Source: CAZGMN01 sp964645765
Lineage (GTDB): Bacteria > Acidobacteriota > Aminicenantia > Aminicenantales > Aminicenantaceae
Direction: 5' to 3'
DNA length: 50,270 nucleotides
NCBI GenBank assembly: GCA_964645765.1
Contig: CAZYBE010000023.1
Location: 1 to 50,270, forward strand
Below the pieces are notes generated by a model, which saw nothing but the letters and a program-made list of their open reading frames with translations, did no database searches and was not told where the DNA came from. The position numbers and the translations under genes are program-made. Below, piece after piece: positions 46,694 to 50,270 of this stretch; within the stretch, counting starts at the first letter, position 1, and every line of letters begins with the position of its first letter.

Positions 46694-48169
46694 ATGGAAA
46701 AGGATAAGCAGAACGAAACAGAAAATCATACCGATTCCTCCCAAAAAGAGATTTTTAAGACAGTCGAAGAGATATTTATCCGCTTTTCTGCTTCACTAAA
46801 AACTGCTCAAATTTATGAGCCAAATAACCTTGCCTTCGTCAGCCAGGTCAATCCTCTCTTTTCTTTAATACAGAATGTTTTGAAGAATGAAAGAGAGGCT
46901 GTATTTCAATTTTATGAAAACACTCTTTTTTTCAATTCGACCAGAGTTAAATTTGATTTTCTCAGCTACAGCAAGTTCAAATTCCTATCCGATGCATTAC
47001 GGGAGAAAGATATAGGAACAGTCGGCTTCGAGTCAGGGCTGGATATTGAACAGCTGACAAAGTTTGTGGTTCTGCTGGCAAACTCCAAAGGAAAACAGGA
47101 AAACCCATTCGAAGAATTCAAAGAGAAGATAGAAAGAAGTGGAATTCGCCATATTTTCTTGATCAAAACCCACTCATTTGAAATAGCCAAAAGCGCAAAA
47201 GATGACCAGACCAAGCAGACGGCAAAAAAGGTATTTTTCAAGAGCATAGCCCATTTGAAAGAAACCTTTTCGCATGAAGGCTCAAAAAAAAATCTTGAGA
47301 TCAAAACAACACGAAGACTTATCCGTTCCATAGTCAGTATCATCAGCCGTGATGAGGCTTATATGCTTGGCTTGACGAACATAAAAAATTATGATGATTA
47401 CACCATCAACCACTCGGCTAACGTTTCCATTCTTGCCACCTGTTTTGGAAGAAGATTGGGGCTGGAAAAAAAGGAATTGATTGAATTAGGCCTAAGCGCC
47501 TTTTTCCATGATATCGGGAAGGTAGAAATTCCTAAGGATATCGTTGATAAAAAAGAGAAATTGACAGAGGAAGAAAGAGCGATGATGCAAAGGCATACCT
47601 ATCATGGCGTAGGAAAGTTGATCTCTCTTAAAAGTTCAGGTTATCTTCCTGTGAAAGCCCTTTATGTCGCTCTGGAACACCATCTCTGGTCAAACCTCTC
47701 TGGATACCCCAAGAGCTGGAAAAAGGACACAATAAATCTTTACAGCAAAGTCGTTAAAATATGCGATTTTTTTGACGCGGTGACAACTCAAAGACCTTAC
47801 CGAGACCATATATTAACCAGAGATGAAGCTTTAAATCTGATGCTGGAGAAGAGCGGAGAGGAATTCGACTCAGTTCTCATCAAAATTTTTGTCAATATGC
47901 TGGGTGTTTATCCTGTGGGCACTCTTGTCGCTCTTGACACCGGCGAGATGGGAATCGTGATTGAGACAAATCCAGATGCCGCCTTTATGCTCAGGCCCAA
48001 AGTGAAAATTATTGCCGATGTTTTCGGCAACAAAGTCGATGGAGAGATTGTCAATTTGGTGGAAATAGATTCTGTGAGAAGAGTTTACAAAAGGTCGATT
48101 ATAAAGTCTTTAGAACCCAATAAATACGGCCTACAAACTGCGGACTATTTTCTCGCCCAGGAAGCGTAA
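46694..48169 (+). CDS. HD-GYP-like phosphohydrolase
   Basis: A 491-residue protein. ATG 46694 is preferred because AGAAAGG lies upstream. Residues about 15-170 (IFIRFSASLKTAQIYEPNNL, QFYENTLFFNSTRVKF, FESGLDIEQLTKFVVLLAN) match the N-terminal domain of the HEAT-repeat protein upstream. The HD domain follows: NHSANVSILATCFGRRLG, FFHDIGKVEIPKDI (H272-D273), MQRHTYHG and ALEHHLWSNLSGYPKSW. The last differs from HHExxDGxGYP: HH (329-330) and GYP remain but Glu/Asp-Gly residues are altered, so cyclic-di-GMP hydrolysis is uncertain. ICDFFDAVTTQRPYR is the usual later helix. Likely a signalling phosphohydrolase or its degenerate binding form. Confidence 0.82.
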   Translation: MEKDKQNETENHTDSSQKEIFKTVEEIFIRFSASLKTAQIYEPNNLAFVSQVNPLFSLIQNVLKNEREAVFQFYENTLFFNSTRVKFDFLSYSKFKFLSDALREKDIGTVGFESGLDIEQLTKFVVLLANSKGKQENPFEEFKEKIERSGIRHIFLIKTHSFEIAKSAKDDQTKQTAKKVFFKSIAHLKETFSHEGSKKNLEIKTTRRLIRSIVSIISRDEAYMLGLTNIKNYDDYTINHSANVSILATCFGRRLGLEKKELIELGLSAFFHDIGKVEIPKDIVDKKEKLTEEERAMMQRHTYHGVGKLISLKSSGYLPVKALYVALEHHLWSNLSGYPKSWKKDTINLYSKVVKICDFFDAVTTQRPYRDHILTRDEALNLMLEKSGEEFDSVLIKIFVNMLGVYPVGTLVALDTGEMGIVIETNPDAAFMLRPKVKIIADVFGNKVDGEIVNLVEIDSVRRVYKRSIIKSLEPNKYGLQTADYFLAQEA

Positions 48170-48194
48170 AAGACCTTTCTTTTATCCGAGCCGC

Positions 48195-49223
48195 TTAGGG
48201 GAGGACGATGGACCTCAGGGCTTCTCCCTTTCTCATCAAGTCAAATGCTTGATTGATATCCTGGAGTTTGAATCTATGGGTCACCACCGGCAGGAGCTGA
48301 ATTTTCCCTGTCCTGACCATTTCGATAATCTTGGGATAATCAACAGGCCGGCAGCCCAGAGAGCCAATAATTTCGATTTCTCTAAACATCAGCCTTCCGG
48401 CATTGAGGACAGCATCATGGGGAGAATAGCCGATTTGGCAGTGGCGTCCCCCGGGTTTGATCGAGGCTGAAGCCAGCTCGATTGTCTTCGGGTTGCCGAT
48501 GGCCTCGATGGAGATATCCGCTCCTCCGCCAGTCATTTCTCTTATTTCCTTGAGCAGCTCCTTCTCTATTTTTGCTGTGGAGTTTATTGTATGTTGGGCT
48601 CCTAATTTTCTAGCCATATCCAGCTTATAATCCGAGATGTCGACAGCTACGACCGAAGCTCCGCAGGCGGCTGCCATCTGAACGACGTTTATTCCGACAC
48701 CGCCGCAGCCAAAAACGACAACGGAATCACCCGGCCTGACTTTAGCGCGGTTTTTGACAGCATGATAAGGGGTGGAGATGGCATCGGAGATGATACAGGA
48801 TTCTTCAAGCGGGAGCTCTTTGGGAAGATGCTGACAGTCCTTGGAAGGGACACAAACATATTCGGCAAAAGCGCCGTCCACATGATTTCCGAGCATGATC
48901 ATGTTCATGCAGATGTTCTCCCGACCCAGGCGGCAGTTGTCACAGTAGCCGCAAGAAAAGACAGGAGGGATGAGCACCCTATCACCAACCTTGAAGTTTT
49001 TAGCTTTAAAGCCAACTTCCTCGACTATGCCCGAAGCTTCATGGCCCAGGATGATGGGCGGCTTTTTGAAAGTGGGAACACCATGGTCTATATAATGCAA
49101 ATCAGTGTTGCAGACACCGCAGGCTGCGATTTTAACCTTGAGGTCGCTAGAGCCTGGCTTCGGAGTTTCGACCTCTTCAATGACCAGAGGTTTATTGGGC
49201 TCATGAAAAACGGCTGCTCTCAT
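48195..49223 (-). CDS. Zinc-dependent medium-chain alcohol dehydrogenase (Had-like)
   Basis: A 342-residue medium-chain dehydrogenase. Catalytic zinc ligands are C38 and H61-E62 in ACGVCNTDLH and LGHEASGIVEEVG; structural zinc is held by C91, C94, C97 and C105 in SCGYCDNCRLGRENIC. The NAD site is VVVFGCGGVGINVVQMAAAC. Together with the neighbour hydratase it resembles 6-hydroxycyclohex-1-ene-1-carbonyl-CoA dehydrogenase (Had) of anaerobic benzoyl-CoA breakdown, but a general alcohol or hydroxyacyl-CoA dehydrogenase cannot be excluded. The ATG is 11 nt after the hydratase stop. Confidence 0.85.
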   Translation of the reverse strand: MRAAVFHEPNKPLVIEEVETPKPGSSDLKVKIAACGVCNTDLHYIDHGVPTFKKPPIILGHEASGIVEEVGFKAKNFKVGDRVLIPPVFSCGYCDNCRLGRENICMNMIMLGNHVDGAFAEYVCVPSKDCQHLPKELPLEESCIISDAISTPYHAVKNRAKVRPGDSVVVFGCGGVGINVVQMAAACGASVVAVDISDYKLDMARKLGAQHTINSTAKIEKELLKEIREMTGGGADISIEAIGNPKTIELASASIKPGGRHCQIGYSPHDAVLNAGRLMFREIEIIGSLGCRPVDYPKIIEMVRTGKIQLLPVVTHRFKLQDINQAFDLMRKGEALRSIVLP

Positions 49224-49234
49224 TTCTTCCTCCT

Positions 49235-50014
49235 TTATTTATTTTTCCAGAGAGGCTTTCTTTTTTCCATGAAAGCTTTCAATCCTTCATGGGCGTCTTC
49301 TGTGGCCATCAGTTCCCTCAGGTAAGTTTTTTCAATCCTCTCCAATCCCTCGAGAAAGCTTGTCTCTAGACCGAGATGAATTCCTTTTTTTGAATGCCTC
49401 ACTCCGACCAGGCTTAATTCGGAAAAAGGCTGGAGGAAACTCTCAAGCTCTGAATCGAAGGACGCCAGTGGAACGATTTTGTTGACCAGGCCCATCTTCT
49501 CAGCTTCTGCAGCTTCGATGATTTTTCCGGTTAAGAGCATCTCTGAGGCCTTCTTTATCCCGACAAGGCGCGGCAGGATGAGGAGAGCGACAGGAGCGAC
49601 GACTGAGAGTTTTATCTCAGGCTGCCCGATTTTCAAGTTGTCAGCGGCGATGGCGAGGTCGCAGAAAAGAGCGACTTCACATCCGCCGCCCAGGGTAAGG
49701 CCTCTCAACGCGGCCACTGTTACCTGGTCGAGTTTGAGCATATTGCGGAAAATATCATGGAAGACTTTGAGCATCTTCTCTGCTTTGTCTGGTGTATGGT
49801 CGGTGATGTCGACTCCGGCGGAGAAAGCCTTTTCGCCGCTTCCGCCTATGACCAGAACCTTGACCTCTATGTTTCCGGCGAGCGAGTTCAAAGCCTGGTT
49901 CATCTCTTCCATGACAGCGATATTCAGAATATTCAGGGGAGGGCGGTTGATAGTCAGGAAAGCTTTTTCGCCTTTAATCTCGAAAATAATGTTTTGGAAA
50001 TTTTTTTGAGTCAC
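49235..50014 (-). CDS. Enoyl-CoA hydratase family (Dch-like)
   Basis: A 259-residue crotonase-fold enzyme. Start is GTG 50014 with AAAGAGGA nearby. Motifs: NRPPLNILNIAVMEEMNQAL, GGSGEKAFSAGVDITDHTPD, GGGCEVALFCDLAIAAD (E113), QPEIKLSVVAPVA (E133). The NRPPLN-x-L-N, FSAGVD-x-x-DHT and KLSVVAPVA segments match cyclohexa-1,5-diene-1-carbonyl-CoA hydratase (Dch) better than ordinary hydratases. The gene pair with the alcohol dehydrogenase mirrors the Dch/Had arrangement of the benzoyl-CoA pathway. The rest of that pathway is not in the window. Confidence 0.85.
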   Translation of the reverse strand: MTQKNFQNIIFEIKGEKAFLTINRPPLNILNIAVMEEMNQALNSLAGNIEVKVLVIGGSGEKAFSAGVDITDHTPDKAEKMLKVFHDIFRNMLKLDQVTVAALRGLTLGGGCEVALFCDLAIAADNLKIGQPEIKLSVVAPVALLILPRLVGIKKASEMLLTGKIIEAAEAEKMGLVNKIVPLASFDSELESFLQPFSELSLVGVRHSKKGIHLGLETSFLEGLERIEKTYLRELMATEDAHEGLKAFMEKRKPLWKNK

Positions 50015-50021
50015 GTTATTC

Positions 50022-50052
50022 CTCTTTAAAAATGGGTTTTCCCACTAAAGAG
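50022..50052 (-). promoter_or_regulatory. Leader hairpin overlapping the hydratase ribosome site
   Basis: On the minus strand CTCTTTA (50052-50046) pairs with TAAAGAG (50028-50022), enclosing TGGG-AAAA-CCCA. The right arm is AAAGAG, part of the ribosome site AAAGAGGA preceding GTG 50014. Folding would hide it, so control by temperature or a ligand is possible; not shown. Confidence 0.45.
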
Positions 50053-50071
50053 GGTTCGGATTGAGATGTAA

Positions 50072-50100
50072 TACATATCATCTGATTCTCGCTCTGTCAA
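50072..50100 (-). promoter_or_regulatory. Promoter of the Dch/Had-like pair
   Basis: Minus strand: TTGACA (50100-50095), spacer 17 nt, TATGTA (50077-50072), about 58 nt before the start codon. Confidence 0.6.
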
Positions 50101-50141
50101 CTATTTAGTGAGAAGTTGAAGCATCCAAAAATCCGTGTATA

Positions 50142-50210
50142 GGTGACGTGCTGGAGGTTCGGAGCACGCTCGTTTTCCCCGGCGAGGAAAACGAGCTCCA
50201 GCACATCACC
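50142..50210. repeat. Nested-palindrome intergenic repeat, copy 3 (short form)
   Basis: Terminal inverted repeats GGTGACGTGCTGGAG (50142-50156) and 50196-50210 with one mismatch. Hairpin A: GCTCGTTTTCC (50168-50178) with GGAAAACGAGC (50186-50196), 11 bp perfect. The stem differs from copies 1 and 2 at two positions, changed on both arms (GCTGATTTTC to GCTCGTTTTC). GTGCTGGAGGTTCGGAGCAC is identical to copy 2. Hairpin B and the CCATGCCCGCTC stretch are missing. No feature was seen after 50211. Confidence 0.85.
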
Positions 50211-50270
50211 CTCACAATCATCTTGATATCACGGGCTCTGTGATGCGTTGAGATTGAGAAAACTTAGAAT

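Overview
The window is a gene-dense stretch of bacterial chromosome of intermediate GC, with AT-rich intergenic DNA. No rRNA, tRNA, CRISPR array, phage module or transposase gene was seen. The best guess for the source is Candidatus Aminicenantes (OP8) or a nearby Acidobacteriota lineage. The guess rests on gene style: six-bladed beta-propeller lipoproteins opening with an I-x-NP-x-x-PL motif, many lipoprotein leaders, DUF5777 and CX4CH proteins, and Gfo/Idh/MocA plus DUF1080 sugar genes. It is an inference, not proved here.

Layout. 1-4.8 kb: an NCS1-type permease (its start lies outside the window), a DUF917 protein, a 54-residue zinc-ribbon-like protein overlapping a propeller lipoprotein, and a small conserved unknown. 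5-12 kb: an MBL-fold hydrolase, a Nudix hydrolase, a decapitated PfkB sugar kinase, then on the minus strand a GH38 alpha-mannosidase, a VapBC pair and a sodium:solute symporter. 12-18.3 kb: a second propeller lipoprotein, an orphan lipoprotein, and a large GH2-type lipoprotein hydrolase with its own promoter. 18.3-23 kb: a DUF2268-like metallopeptidase, a LysE-type exporter, psd-pssA for phosphatidylethanolamine synthesis, and an M48 membrane protease.

23-27.7 kb, all minus strand: an envelope redox cluster with two proteins carrying CX4CH heme-like motifs (one joined to a DUF5777 barrel), a membrane-anchored CXXCH cytochrome, an ApbE flavin transferase and a NusG-domain-II protein. 28.3-34.8 kb: a plus-strand cluster of DoxX, Gfo/Idh/MocA, MFS transporter, Gfo/Idh/MocA, and a sugar isomerase/epimerase-DUF1080 fusion. 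It fits import and redox-assisted (3-keto) cleavage of glycosides. 36.9-42.9 kb: two thiolase-fold proteins, 3-hydroxyacyl-CoA dehydrogenase, acyl-CoA dehydrogenase and enoyl-CoA hydratase, a beta-oxidation or butanoyl-CoA module. 43.2-48.2 kb: an RlmD-like rRNA methyltransferase and a pair made of a HEAT-repeat protein and an HD-GYP-like protein that appear to share an N-terminal domain. 48.2-50 kb, minus strand: a zinc alcohol dehydrogenase and an enoyl-CoA hydratase that together resemble the Had/Dch pair of anaerobic benzoyl-CoA breakdown.

The least explained material is between genes. Several families of nested palindromes are present. One family has three copies (near 12.1, 43.0 and 50.2 kb) whose stems differ in sequence but keep pairing through compensatory changes. 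A separate element of about 350 bp at 27.7-28.1 kb has imperfect terminal inverted repeats ending in outward-facing -35 boxes, a 19-bp perfect inner repeat, and a GC-rich core of at least four hairpins. GGGGAC/GTCCCC hairpins recur between genes, including inside the beta-oxidation operon. These look like mobile palindromic repeats or structured RNAs that also act as terminators and promoters.
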